From Chaenocephalus aceratus (taxonomy: Eukaryota; Chordata; Actinopteri; Perciformes; Channichthyidae): DNA of 64,000 nucleotides. Location of the stretch: NCBI GenBank assembly GCA_023974075.1, contig CM043796.1:22436927-22500926 (forward strand), written 5' to 3'. The notes under the pieces were generated by a model. It had not been told where the DNA came from. It saw nothing but the letters and a program-made list of their open reading frames with translations, and made no database searches. Position 1 is the stretch's first letter. Every line of letters starts with the position of its first letter. Below, one piece after another: positions 1-12,598 of this stretch. A program made the position numbers and the translations under genes.

Positions 1-2296
1 TCAGACTTCCACATTAATCCTTATCAATCCCTTCAATTACTACAAATCCTTTCTGAAAAAAGACTTGCCTCATCATGTGCAAAATATGATTGGGGCTGAG
101 AAGACAGGTTTTATGAAAATTAAAATGTAGAATGAGGTCAAATCAAGAAAACATAGCTATCCAATTGTTGTTTTATTTGGGAAAATATACAAAAGAAGTT
201 GTTTTTGCATGTGCTGTTCATTTTTCTTGAGTTGAACATAGTCCATAGCTTGTGTTCTTTTAGACCAATGAAAGTTCCACATTTAGGTGTTAATATAACT
301 ACCCTTTTTTATTTGTGTCTACAATTCACAGCACAAATACCAATGCTTCATTGGTATAACACATGATTTTGGAAAAAATCTATTTGAAATTATGTCTTTT
401 AAGGTAAGTTATCAACTCGGACGGTTTTATGGTGATATCTAAATCAAAGTGGTTTCAGGGCCGGTTGGGGCCGATGCCCGGTTGTGATCCAGCTTTATCT
501 GTTTGCACTGCAGTGGTGCTGGCTCTAGGCAGGGGCGTGTCAAGACCTTCTGGGGGCCCCACGCAGGAGAGACCTGCCCCCCCCAACATATCCACCACCA
601 ATATCATCAATAACTGGAGTGCATTGGGAACCAACAAATGCTGCTCTGCAACCGAGAACAGTAAGAGGGAAGCGTCACGAGGCGTGATTGACCTGAGCAA
701 TACAGTTCATGGTCAGCACGGTGAAGAGAAGACATTTAGTTAATAAACTGGTTGGCCGTTGGCTCAACATTTCAAACTAATTGCGAACCAAACTAGCACC
801 AGCAAGGAATTAGAAAGAAACCCATTTCAGTGAAAAAGGGGTATTCCCCTGTGGTTTCTTGCTAAATGTCTGGACACAAAATGATATTTGTAATCCTTCT
901 CTTAACCAGTAATACTTTCCTACACCAAACGTTCTAGATGATTTGCTATCCATCTGAATTTGTTTACTGTGGCAATTGTTGATATACCATTCACAGCCTG
1001 ATTTAGATGAAAACAAATCAGATTTTTTGAGTGATACAAAGACAACATTTCCTCTAACACACTTTTGATTCTAGTATGTCGAAGGATAGGAAAGAATAAT
1101 TTGACTAGGATCACAGTGTTTCTCTGGCACCGGCAGGAAATGCACTAAAAAGCATGACTGAAAAAAAGGTTCAAGTGACAGTTTACCTAAAAAAGGCAAA
1201 TTATAAACAGGAAGCGGTCGAAAATGAAACATAACTTTAATATAAAACACATTAATTAGCTACATATTATTCAATTATAACTTTAAAGTAGATTATAAGG
1301 GGTGTTCATGAAGTTTGACAATGTAAACAGGTATCAAAGGCTAATATTGATGCAAGTGATGATGTGTTTTTGTAGCCTGATCCAGAAGTTAGCATCGCAA
1401 GGGCTCCCTCAACAAAAATCCAATGTGATTTTCCCATTGGATTTTAGCATATCGCAGACAATTGAATCTGTAGCAAACACACGTTTATGATTCTTACTGA
1501 TTTTGATAAGCAAGATAATCCCAACATGTTAATATCACTTTTTATCATAGTTCAAGCGTAAATGCCAGAATACATGGCTGAAGTAGCACTATAAAAGGAA
1601 CTACTTGACGGTTGCAGGATTTAACGTGAACATGAAATGGCTAACGGGAGACTCAGGTTTGGCGCAATGACGTTTAGTGGTACAATTAAGTGGCACTTTA
1701 TGATTTGAAGGCAACATTTTATGTCTGCCACAAACCTATTCCACACAAAGCTGTATTGTTTGCAGGCTGAGAAAAAGTGTTTCCACCAGGGACAAAAGGA
1801 GAGACTTTTGATTCACTAAGCATACTCTTTAAAAGTGTTTTTTTTCTATTTCATTTTCCACATATGTATTCTCAAAGCACTCTTCTCAGAACCCCAATTC
1901 AATCTTTTACAAAAGTAGCTTTGAGGACATTTCTATTTGCACAGGATACAAAGAACAGAGCCATTGCCTCGGGTTGCTACAGCAAAAGAGATATAGGCTT
2001 TTGTCATTGTTTGTGTTGCATTCACACACACTATCTGCCACGGTGCATTTGCAGCTACATCGTCAAGGAAGTAGTACCCTATTGCTCCTGACAAAACATG
2101 TACAAGCGAGGGCTGAGCAGCTAAAGGGGGAATACTTGGGAGGCGTCACCTCAGATGTATGGCAAACATAAAAATTATGACAGCCTAGCCTAGGATAACC
2201 TGGCATAGAAGAACAGCCAGCTCTCATCAGTTTCTATTACTGCAGTTTGCTTTGCTGCGTGTTGTCACCAGTGTTTGGATTCAAGCTGCAGGGTAA
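1..2296. other. gene-free AT-rich sequence
   Basis: No open frame here shows a recognisable domain, and I see no RNA gene. Most of it is AT-rich and looks unique. A GC-richer patch at about 455-720 could be an old repeat end, but I found no paired terminus or target duplication for it. Confidence 0.6.
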
Positions 2297-2939
2297 TTAA
2301 CCCTCTGGAGTCTAAGGGTATTTTCTCGAATTTTTGATGTTTTCTTAAATCCCCTTTTAAATGTATTTCTTCTAACATGGCACCCCATGTGTTAAATATC
2401 AAAATGTTCAGGACAATCTCTGATATTGCTATATATGCAAATTACTCACCTTAGAGCACTGTTTGATGAGATAAGTAGCTCAAAAGCTTAAAATGTTACA
2501 TCCGATTTTCGGAAAATCTTCAAAACTCTTGTGAAAACACAAATTTACTCATGTGATCGAAATGTTTTGGTGTTTTAGATTTGGTTACCAAAGTCTTAGG
2601 ATCACAAAAGCAGTGAAATATTTGAATTACACTGTATATAAATGTGTAATTCATGTCTAAAATGAAAAAAATGTAATTCGAATTTTGAGTAAAACAAGTG
2701 TTTATCACTCTACTTTCACCACAGCAGGGACTGAGATACATTAGCACTGAATAATGACTTCATATTACATACCAAGGTTCATGTGATGTGTACAAATACA
2801 AATTGAGCATTCAACCTTTTTTTTTCAACCAACAATTTATTATAAATATGTTTTTTTCAACCAACTATTTATATAAATATAAGAAACTGGAAAATCTAAC
2901 TATTTACAATATTGAACATCAGAACTTTCAACCAACTAT

Positions 2940-3316
2940 TCATTATAAATGTCAAGACAGTGTCAATGTCTTTGTCTGTCTTCCAAGACAGTGGGTCTGG
3001 CTGCTGTGTAGGTGGGGGTGATGGTGCATGGGCTGCTGTGTAGGTGGGGGGTACAAGTGCTATACGAGACCTCCACGAGACCTCCTTGCTTGAAGGTGAT
3101 GGCTGTGGTGGAGCCTTTGTGCTGAGGTGTATCTTGACCTGGTGGCAGCCGCAGATGGAGGTGGAGGCAGCTGGTCTGCTGGTCCTTGGTGGTGATGGCT
3201 TTGGTGAAGGCCCTTGAGCCACAGTAGATCTTGACCTGGGGGCCGGCACAGATGGATGTTGTGGCTGCTGGATAAACGCCGCCTGTGGGCCACTAGGCCC
3301 AGACAGCTGTGAAACA
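2940..3316 (-). pseudogene. possible second exon, proline-rich, of the 2301-4744 element
   Basis: On the minus strand a plausible acceptor (TGTGTTTTACAG) ends just before 3316, followed by an open frame rich in Pro, Ser and Gln (for example QLSGPSGPQAAFIQQPQHP). It ends near 2940 with a Trp-containing stretch, PLSWKTDKDIDT, that resembles the short W-plus-acidic segment preceding the catalytic domain in some piggyBac proteins. The catalytic domain itself is missing. The exon model is an inference; I saw no other evidence of expression. Confidence 0.3.
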
Positions 3317-3452
3317 TCTCTGTAAAACACATACAAATGTAGGACAATAATTACAACTAATTTCATTGAAATAAAGTTCAAGTAAAATGTTGCTCAAGCA
3401 CAAATAACAATGCACACATAAAAAGAAAGTTTGGGAGGTTGGACAAGGAGTC

Positions 3453-3726
<274 letters not shown>

Positions 3727-3788
3727 TTCCAGTTACTTTACATTCAGTATAAAATCACAGACACACATACATAGGCTACATCTGTTTA

Positions 3789-3932
3789 CAAAGTCTCATC
3801 TGTACAGGACGGTAAAATAATAACAGGCACACATAAATAAATCTATGACAAAGTCTCATCTGTACAGGACGGTAAAATAATAACAGGCACACATAAATAA
3901 ATCTATGACAGTCTCATCTGTACAGAACAGTA
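3789..3932. repeat. 60-bp tandem repeat, two full copies plus a partial third
   Basis: The unit beginning CAAAGTCTCATCTGTACAGG recurs with a 60-bp period at 3789 and 3849. A diverged partial copy starts at about 3909. The two full copies look identical, so the duplication is recent. Confidence 0.93.
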
Positions 3933-4202
3933 TGATAAAATAATCGATGGCAAAAACATGTCACTGTAAATGTCTCCGTTGTGGGACGAATAAATGATTA
4001 ATTTAATCATCTACACATGTAATCTCACTTTTACACACCAACATAACGTTAACACAGAGTAAACGTTTGCTAATGGAGTCTATTTTGTCCCAAGAAAAAG
4101 TGCATTACTATCGATAACAAATATATATCAATAAACCTATTGTTCATTTTCGCGGTATTCCCCACACATTGCCAGTACACTATTACTGTAATATTTACAC
4201 TT

Positions 4203-4337
4203 ACCCATGTCCAAATGGATCCTTGTTGTTGTCTTTGTGTTCTTCTTCTTCAGAAGAGTCGAAGACTTCAGGTTCTGAACATCTGAGGCTCTATCTTCAC
4301 TGCTGCTAGCGAAAAAAATCTCGAGTGAAGTCGGCAA
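4203..4337 (-). pseudogene. possible first exon of the 2301-4744 element (acidic/serine-rich, then basic)
   Basis: Reading leftward from an ATG at 4337, about 45 codons run to a consensus-like splice donor (GGTAAGTG) near 4203. The peptide begins MPTSLEIFFASSSEDRASD and becomes lysine-rich (LLKKKNTKTTT). An acidic-serine N-terminus followed by basic residues is common in piggyBac-type transposases. Nothing catalytic is present, so this is either the remnant of a deleted transposase gene or a chance exon. The sequence upstream on the minus strand (4340-4570) would be its 5' untranslated region. Confidence 0.35.
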
Positions 4338-4710
4338 CTTTTTTTAGCCATTTTCTCTGTCTCTCTCTCTCTCTCCACACTGACGTAAACTGATGGGAGA
4401 CACGTGGTTTATGTTTTTTTTACTTGGTGGGTACAGTAGGTCCTTAGTGATTTCTCGATGTCCATTGGTCATTTCAGACCATGATGTCTGCCGGCTGAGA
4501 TTTCCTTGACGGACACACAAATCCACCAATCCCACACAGTGTAAAGTCAAGCTGCTTTGAGCGGCCATATTGGCTGCTGTGCCCTGGTTACAGTCTCACA
4601 GGAGATACTGCTGGAAAGCTACTCTTCCAGCGATTCCGCGGATATCTGAATCATGTTTCTACTCCTTATAATTGAAAATATATGATTAATTACGTAAAAT
4701 TATGCGCACC

Positions 4711-4730
4711 TGGACGCGCCGGCGCGTCCA
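4711..4730. repeat. perfect 20-nt palindrome next to the right end of the element
   Basis: TGGACGCGCCGGCGCGTCCA is its own reverse complement and lies 2 bp inside the right 12-bp terminal repeat of the 2301-4744 element. Subterminal palindromes can be transposase-binding sites or hairpin-forming ends; the role here is inferred only from position. Confidence 0.8.
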
Positions 4731-4744
4731 CCGACTCCAGAGGG

Positions 4745-5471
4745 TTGGCTCGGGTCAGACAGGAGCAGACGAAAGGCCAGCCAGATGAATAAAAGGTGAG
4801 GGATTGGCTCTCTGACGCTGCAAAATCGAACTGGCTTAAACGGTTATCAGCCTACAGATATTGATATATTTCACCTGGGCACAACTGACATGAGATGCTT
4901 CACTGAGAGCTGCAATGGAGGGGAGGCACACAGCGAGTGTATGTCACTGGGGCTTCACGGACCACAAAACTAAAGATTTCAGAAGATTAACATATCTATA
5001 GGCTCTGAAACAACAGAACAGACGTATTTGTTTACTGCAATGAATAAATAAAGGTGCGAATGGGTCAGAATGTGCTCTAAGTTTTCCCTTCAGTTTTAAA
5101 ACAAACTCAGTAACTTTCTCTTCACACATAAGTATGAACAAAATCACGTTTTGTTGTCTCTATTTGCTGAAGAGAAATTCTTATTTCTGACCTCAATTTG
5201 TTTACTCAGAGATTTTTTTAACAAAACATTGTTGTGAATGATGGGATGCCAGTGAGAGTATAGTGCTTGAGGACAGAATGCTGTGGACACACGGTTGGTT
5301 ATGATTAATGACAGTCATACAAAAGCAGTGACTCATCTGAAACCGGTAGCTATCCCGGACTGAGCAGCCTATCAGGGAGCAGACATTTTGTATGTATACT
5401 CATTACTTTATTTGTGTTTTTGAATTAATTTGTTAATTCACTTAAGGATTGGTTACCAATATCTACCTGCT
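4745..5471. other. gene-free sequence
   Basis: No recognisable coding sequence, RNA or repeat end. Confidence 0.6.
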
Positions 5472-5683
5472 TTAACTCTTGTATGGTGTTCAGGTCTGTG
5501 GGACCCGTTTTCATTATTTATCTAAAGAAAAATGATATGAAACATTATTTTTTCAAACCCACACTCAATGGCCTTGGCTTATTTTCTGTGAAGAACATAT
5601 ATCAGAACACATTTTCAATGACCATCCACTGTACACCCTCCCTACACATTACATACAGGATGTTCGGGTCCTGGGGCTAACTA

Positions 5684-5805
<122 letters not shown>

Positions 5806-6002
5806 CTTTTGTGTTTCTGCCATTCCCGCACAAGGTTGCAACATTGTTGATAAATTCAAGAACCGACACCTGTCTGCTCTCCGCATTATGTTTTGCAGGA
5901 ACCAATCTTAATTTTTTTCACATTCTATCCAAGCTGCAAATCTGGGGCGAGACACAATAAATAAAGCTTTGCCAGTTTAGGTCCTTATCGCAACTGATCA
6001 AG

Positions 6003-6110
6003 ATGGCCAAAAGATGTTCTGCGCAGAGGGCCTTGCAAATGATTTTGGAAGAGAGAGAACCATTTGATGATGATGATGATGATGATGAGGAGGATGATGA
6101 AGATGATGAC

Positions 6111-6179
<69 letters not shown>

Positions 6180-6293
6180 GAGGAAGAGGAAGAGGTTTCA
6201 GAATGTGAGGATCACATTTCTGAGAATCCTGAGTCTGACAGTGACTTTGAAGAAGTGTGTGAGATTGAGCATCAGCTAGATGCAAAAAAATGA
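6003..6293 (+). pseudogene. piggyBac-type transposase N-terminal fragment with poly-Asp expansion
   Basis: The frame starts MAKRCSAQRALQMILEERE, then about 38 mostly Asp residues (GAT/GAC repeat, 6066-6177), then EEEEE and VSECEDHISENPESDSDFEE. It stops after 96 codons, before any catalytic domain; a full piggyBac transposase is usually over 500 residues. The copy at 31194 has the same N-terminus but only three Asp and six Glu at this position, so the run here is a later expansion that kept the frame. Acidic N-termini are usual in piggyBac proteins. This fragment is not expected to be active alone. Confidence 0.7.
6066..6177. repeat. (GAT)n trinucleotide repeat encoding poly-Asp
   Basis: The tract is GAT with scattered GAG, GAA and GAC. 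It is absent from the sister element at 31255-31285, where the corresponding codons are a short GAT/GAA run. Confidence 0.95.
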
Positions 6294-6554
6294 CAAGCCA
6301 CAGGACCAGCCGGTCAGCGGGCAAAAGAACAAGGGGCACTTTAATTCATGAATGTGATCTAACAAATGTAAATGTGCAAATATTAACCATATGCTGTTTA
6401 TATTGCTTGTAATTGAGATGAAGTAAACATCTGTTGAGTATTTCAACATAAAATAGTTTGATTGTGTTGAATTGAAACCCAAAAAGGCAGCGGGTCCACC
6501 AGAACCACGAACACTGGCGGAATAACAAATATATCAACACCACACAAGGGTTAA

Positions 6555-8689
6555 TTTATGAAAGGATTGCCATCCACGACAGAGTTTATTATTACTTGAC
6601 CAGAATGTATTGCTTTCTATACCTTTTCATTAATTCCTTTTTTTGTATTGATGTATTTTTGGCAACCAGTACCTTTGGGGCGGCCTCATAATTAATTGCT
6701 GTTAGCTGCACGCATGTTACTTACTTGAGCTTTATATTGAGATTTGTCTATTAAAAACAATGTTGTTTTACCTATGACATATATTTTAAAGTATTGTATG
6801 GGATAGCTTATTTCTGTTCACAAATGTATGATTTAAAAGGACTTCCCAAATTCATTCTTTAAAAACTTGGTTTAGATATGTTAATTTGAGGGTTATCCAG
6901 GTGCACTTAACAGGTATACTTGATATTTCAAAATAAATTATAATGTGCTATAATATAAGTATTTTAGATCAAATCTACATTCCTTATTTGCAAGAATATA
7001 CTACAAACTTTAGCTAATGCTTAGGGGACATTTTGTACTATAAAGACAGTAACTTTGAATAATAACCTCTTGTGTTTTGGAACTCAGACAACTGATGGCT
7101 CATAAATGTTTCAAATAAACTTTGGAGGACATTTTTCAAATAGATTGAGGACTGTACAGTACATTGTGTCCCATTTCACTTTTATCAGAAGCACATTAGG
7201 AAGGCATCTCTGAATAGCGGACATTTCACAATAAAGACTTAGGCCGTGTCTCAATTCAGGGGCTGCACCCTTCAGAGGCTGCATTTGTAGACCGCATACG
7301 TCACTTCCACAGAAAGAAGGCTGTCCCAATTCAAATAAAAGAATAGACTCCTCCGAATGCGGCACACGAATGCAGCCTTCTTTTCCCGGATTTGGAGGAT
7401 ACCTCTGATGTATCCTCCACGGTCTACCATATCCCAGGATGCAATGTGCGCAGGGAAGAGTGAGTTTTTTTCAAATGAAATTGCTGTCCGGTCTCCCCAG
7501 GAGAGTGGATTTAACAGCAGCAGCAAGCGGAGGAATCACTAATAAATGTGAGTATTGGGTTTTAACTTACTTTAAATTAACTAACATCACACTCGTTAAA
7601 ATGTACATTTTCTTTAAATAATACGGATAAATATGTGACGTTAGTGACGCTAAAATGTACTAAAGTCATACAGAGATCTTGGCTCTGTTATAAGTTATAC
7701 TTTATATTACATAAATAGACCAAAGTGAAAACATTTAGACCTGTATAGCCTACAGTACGGTGGGATTTAAAAAATGCTGCCCTGACGTGTAGCTGCTGTT
7801 TGCTTTATTTATTTCTCTGACATTTTGCAATGTTTTACTGTTTATTAAACTTGGGGACAACATTTCAACCTTTTTATTCAGCTCATGCTGCTTTGAGGTA
7901 GGGCTTAAAAAAAAGCCTATTTTAAATATTTCTACCAGATTTGATCATCTTTTATTTAAGTTAAAGTTGAGTTAATTTATCCTAATCCCATAATAATAAG
8001 ACAATCAAAAATAGACAGCAGCTTTTTGCTTGATTTTAGTTTGTGCAGTGCTGTCAAAGGGATGCAAGTATGACTGTCATTTCATCTCTTTAGTTTTTTA
8101 AAAACCAAAACAGTACATCATTTTAAATGATCCTTTAAGGATTGTTTGTCTGAAAATGCTTAGAGTTACATTTTGCAATAATACTTTTGCAACCCTGTGT
8201 TTAATATGATTAATTCACTTTGTCCTTTTTCTCTTGTTTTTATCCGTAATAAGGACAGTTCTGGATAAATGGATCTGCTGGAGGAGGACCCCTAATCTGA
8301 AAAGTGCACAGCGGATCATCAGGACAGAGCTGCCATCCACCTGGACACCCCGAGGTTCTGGAGAAAGCAAAACAGCGATCAGAAACATCCTCCACCCAGA
8401 CCTCTGTTTACTGCCGTCCTACAGACTTGTGTCTTAGTTTCAGAATTAGATTTTGTATGTGTCCTTTCTTTTAATAGATATTTAACGATTATAGCTTGAC
8501 TCTGTTTGATTCCCCACACAGCTGCTTCTATATACTTCCTGCATATATAATACAAATAAACAATGTGTTTTAAACTTTTACTGCTGGTGATGTTACAGTA
8601 AATAACATGATTGATTTCCTCTGTCTCAATGATGAAAGTTATAATAATAGCAGACATGAAGCTGCAGAGAAAAGATAAATATATTCTTA
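6555..8689. other. gene-free sequence with one possible old MITE segment
   Basis: No coding gene recognised. The stretch 7240-7480 (beginning GGCCGTGTCTCAATTCAGGG) has inverted-repeat character, with GCTGCATT and GAATGCAGC motifs about 100 bp apart, and resembles an end of a widespread fish DNA element. I could not find the partner end. The rest is AT-rich. Confidence 0.45.
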
Positions 8690-8697
8690 CCTCTACT

Positions 8698-9144
8698 CAG
8701 GGGCTGAAGCACCCCCCAGGATTGCCAAAGCACCCCCTAAGCACCCCCAAGAAATATGTTTTTTTTTTTTTTAATTATTATTATTATTTTTATTAAATTA
8801 AATTAGAAATATTATTGATTACATCAATGCATATGTGAAAAACACATTTTTGACCAAAAACATAAAGCCAACACAGGTGATATGATTAGGCCAATGGCCA
8901 GCAGTGCACCCATTCGATGTTTTACCTACCCATAGGCTAAATTACTTTGTGACACTTGAGTGACTTCCTGTTAGCTAGAGCGCCAAATGATTTGCTAACA
9001 AAGTGAAAAATTGATCGTTTTTTAGTCCTTAAATATGTGGACACTCAATCAAAATCACCTGAAAGCGAGAGGGATTCTGCACATAATAGGCCTCGTGATT
9101 ACAAGTAGCTTACTTCTGGGTCTCTGTGTTTCATTCAAGCCCTG

Positions 9145-9240
<96 letters not shown>

Positions 9241-9782
9241 CGAGCCATTTTGTGTGCATGCGTGCGCAAGCGAGAGAGCCTCAGATAACCTCAGCTCAGG
9301 TGAGGTAAAGGACTCTCAGTGTTTAGATAGTTAACTTTAGTCTAGTTATCTCAGTGGGTCTCAAACGGTTTGTTTTAAAAGGGGATTTGTAAAATATCTA
9401 TAAAGAAATAGAAAATATGTTGACACTTCTGTTTCATATGGGTGTTGAGAGATGTATCCATAGATCTCTTAATGTTGCTCTCAAAGTGCACCAGATTGAT
9501 GCTTTTAACTTCAATATTTAAAAAAAAAAATCTTCCCGGGGGAGCATGCCCCCGGACCCCCCTAGAGGAGTTGAGGACCCCCCTAGAGGAGGTGAGGACC
9601 CTCCGCTCCCTTCATTGTAACAGTCGCGGGTGCACTGTGTGTGCGTGTCGGGAGTGTTCCAGTAGAAAATTCAACTGTAGCTCTGGTGCATTAATGGGAA
9701 ACCCTAAATGTTTGAGCACCCTCTATGAAACGTCAAGCTACCCCACAGCACCCCCTAGAGAAAATTGCTGGCGCCGCCACTG
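8698..9782. mobile_element. hAT-type non-autonomous element with 8-bp target duplication
   Basis: CCTCTACT occurs exactly at 8690-8697 and again at 9783-9790. Between them the element starts CAGGGGCTGAAGCACCCCC and ends with GGCGCCGCCACTG, which reads CAGTGGCGGCGCC on the other strand, giving a short imperfect CAGNGGC inverted terminus. An 8-bp duplication and CAG ends are hallmarks of hAT. There is no transposase inside; it holds a GT microsatellite and a module (9377-9605) shared with the hAT element at 62217-63292. Confidence 0.85.
9145..9238. repeat. (GT)n microsatellite inside the hAT element
   Basis: A pure GT run of about 94 bp. Confidence 0.97.
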
Positions 9783-9790
9783 CCTCTACT

Positions 9791-10499
9791 TTGTGATAAG
9801 ATGAAAATACAAAATTAAAGGCGAGACACTGCAGGCAAAAACATCGTTTTTCAAGTACTGGTACATTTTGAGATTTTGTGCTATTTTGATTCCATAACAT
9901 GTTTTCTTTCAGGCTTTTGGAAGGAAAAAGTACAAAATACACATTTAAGTGTTTATTTTACTATAGTTTGTCTGTTTGCGTCTGTAGATTTCTCCTAAAT
10001 TCACCAAAAGTTAGCATTCTAACGTAACATAAAGTATATACCGCAACCACTGTGTGCACCATGTCAACAGAGATATCGTTGGAAAGCTGTGTCTCTCCTG
10101 CACAATCTCATCAGATCCAAATATGGTAATTCCCTTTGTATCAGCAACCAATTGTGAAATTACAAAGGGGTCTTAAACCAAGAAGCGAAATCTCATTGGC
10201 TGGTGTACATTTCTGACAACGTGATTCGTTCAGATGCGTCACGTGGTGTGCTAAAACACTTCCTGGTTAGCTTCCCCCTAGAAATTGAAATCTCAAAATG
10301 GCAAAGGAACGGCGAAAAAAAACGTTCACAGAGAAGACGACAACAATTGTCACTTGCACGAAGCAAAGTTATACAAAAAACAAATTACCCCGAACATGAA
10401 ATACCTTCACGGAGTGCGTCGATGCGCAAGCTGTCATCCAAAGAACAGGAGGTTTTAGCTAGCGCCTCACTGCAATCTGTAAAGGTTGTTTTCTCAAAA
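9791..10499 (+). other. unassigned stretch with a short basic open frame
   Basis: The frame ending near 10490 contains a basic region (KWQRNGEKKRSQRRRQQLSL) followed by a Ser/Lys/Glu-rich part, then GTAAAGGT, which could be a splice donor. I do not recognise the family. It lies immediately upstream of the L1 start and could be part of a DNA element into which the LINE inserted. Coding status is uncertain. Confidence 0.25.
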
Positions 10500-10639
10500 T
10501 GGAGAGGAGGGACTTCAACATGGCGGAGTGAGAAGCAGCAACGTTGCAGGCTCGTAGAACAAGTTTAGATTTGAGTCCTTGACACGATTACAACTTAAAA
10601 GTTCTCCGTGAGGCGTGTGACGACTCGGATATTGAGGAC

Positions 10640-11286
10640 ATGGAAGCGGACAACTCTAAGGGACACAAAATAAATTGGGACCACACACCAACTAAAGGAC
10701 CGAATCCTAATAAATCAAACGTTCATGGCGAAACACAAATGGCAGAGGATAGCAGCAGCACCATTCTCCAGGCAATACAAGTCTTATCCGGAAAAATGGA
10801 TGAACAGACAGAGCTGTTAAAAAAGTTTGAAAAACGCATTGAAGCAAACACTGAAGCAGCTAAAGAAAATAAGAAAGACATTTCTGCTCTTCAGAAAAAG
10901 TTTGATGATCTTCTGAAAGATAACACTTTACTACGTAAGTCTGGCGAGGAGCAAGCCCGCTACAAACGGAGGTGGAATCTGAGGATGAATGGTCTGCCTG
11001 AATAGAAGGAGAAAACACAAGAGAAGCTGTGATCGGGATACTCACAAGAGTTGTTCCGCTGTCTGTGGAAAAGCTGCGTGACTCAGTAGACACTGTCCAT
11101 CGGCTGGGTATGAAGGGTAATGCAGCTACTTCCAACAACACACCGAGGTCAATCATCATTCAGTTCAGGATGAGGACTGTTCGTGACGAGATCTGGAAAA
11201 AGTCCAAAGATGCGAGAGTCTGTAGCGAGAAGCACATTCGTTTCAAAGAGGATTTCTCCAAGGAGGACCGGGAGGCTTCACGCTAA
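10640..11286 (+). pseudogene. L1-like ORF1 (RNA-binding nucleic acid chaperone), frameshifted
   Basis: ORF1 proteins of L1-type LINEs trimerise through a coiled coil and bind the element's RNA. Here codons 1-121 start MEADNSKGHKINWD and contain a heptad-like stretch (LLKKFEKRIEANTEAAKENK) and then YKRRWNLRMNGLPE, the conserved start of the RRM-like domain. A stop follows at 11003-11005. The rest of the domain continues in another frame (VDTVHRLGMKG, PRSIIIQFRMRTVRDEIWKK, HIRFKEDFS) to the stop at 11284-11286. One small indel near 11005 explains both the stop and the frame change. Confidence 0.85.
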
Positions 11287-11558
11287 TTGACAACAAAAGA
11301 GGGGATCCGGTATAGCGTGAAAAACACCGCAGTAATTAACTGGAGGGACAGGGAGCAGGTTTTCGGTCCTCAGTAGGTATGCTGAAGTTCTCAGTTTGAG
11401 TGTTTGTTTTTTTAGCATTGGACTTGTCTCAGGTTATATTCAAAATGTTGTGAGCTATTGCACCAAATATGTTTGTTAAGTGCTACGTTACTCACTCCTG
11501 CGCATCGATATAGCATTCCTTTGCGCATTTTCTTAAGGTTTCTATCTTTGCTCTTTCA

Positions 11559-12381
11559 ATGTTATCGTTCATATCCTTAAATGCTAGGGGGCTTAAAAAC
11601 AATGTGAAACGTAAGGCAATTTCTCTTTTTTGTAAGGAACAAAAGGCAAATTGTGTTTTTCTGCAAGAAACTCATTCTGCAGAGGCAGATACTAAATTCT
11701 GGAAAGTACAATGGGGAGACAACATAATTTTCAGCCATGGAACATCACATTCGGCTGGAGTGATGATTTTATTTAACAGGTTACCTGGAAATATAATTGA
11801 CCACAGGAGTGATACACGGTCATTGGCTAATGGTTGTGACTGATGTTAATGGGACTAATTACATACTGGTGTGTGTTTATGGATATAACAGAAAGATTAA
11901 AAACAATCATTTTCTTTCAATCTTGTGCCAAAAATTAGAGAAATGGAAAGTACTTTATATGACTGATAAGATTATAATCGGAGGGGATTTTAATGTAGTT
12001 CCTGATGAGTGGTTAGATCGTCTTCCTTTAAGGGGACATTGTCATAATTTTAATGATTCTATTATTCACTTGGCCTCTAAACTTAATTTAACTGATGTTT
12101 GGAGAATAAATAATCCCTCAAAGTCACAATATACCTGGTTTAACTCTTCTAACAATGGTCAGTGTTCTAGGCTCGATTATTGGTTAATCTCTATTAGTTT
12201 AACTAATAATGTCTCAAAGAGTGACATTTCAGCATCACCTCTGACTGATCACTGTGTCATATATTTGTCCTTTTTACTATGCAACTTCAGTCAGAATCTT
12301 AAACCTATATGGAAATGCAATAATAGTCTTTTGGAGAATGCAGATGTTTGTAAAAAGATCAAACAACTGATAAAAGAAACT
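11559..12381 (+). pseudogene. L1-like ORF2, endonuclease part (5' portion)
   Basis: The N-terminal half of the LINE polyprotein is an APE-type endonuclease that nicks target DNA to prime reverse transcription. Visible motifs in order: SLNARGLKNN, FLQETHSAEAD (catalytic Glu), IIIGGDFNVVPDEW (Asp/Asn), CSRLDYWLIS and LTDHCVIYLS (catalytic Asp-His). A frameshift near 11818 separates the first 87 codons from the rest. The frame runs straight into the DIRS insertion at 12381; the tail read as GYLRNPSSQ belongs to DIRS, not to L1. Confidence 0.88.
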
Positions 12382-12426
12382 ATAGGTTACTTACGTAACC
12401 CCAGTTCTCAGAGTAACATGAAATGA

Positions 12427-12598
12427 GATGTCTCACTATGGGATGCGCCTCATCGCGGAGCAAACAGAAGCATCAATCTCATTACGCCAATCCTGATTGG
12501 TTGGTGATCTTGACGTCAGCGTCAGGGGAAATCACCCCCTATAAGTAGCCTGCGCCACGACGCATGCGTCATTCAAAATAAGCACCTCTTCTCGCTTC
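12427..12598 (+). repeat. DIRS copy 1 left inverted terminal repeat
   Basis: Starts GATGTCTCACTATGGGATGC and pairs with 17316-17484 in reverse complement, including GACGCATGCGTC and GACGTCA palindromic stretches. Confidence 0.9.
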
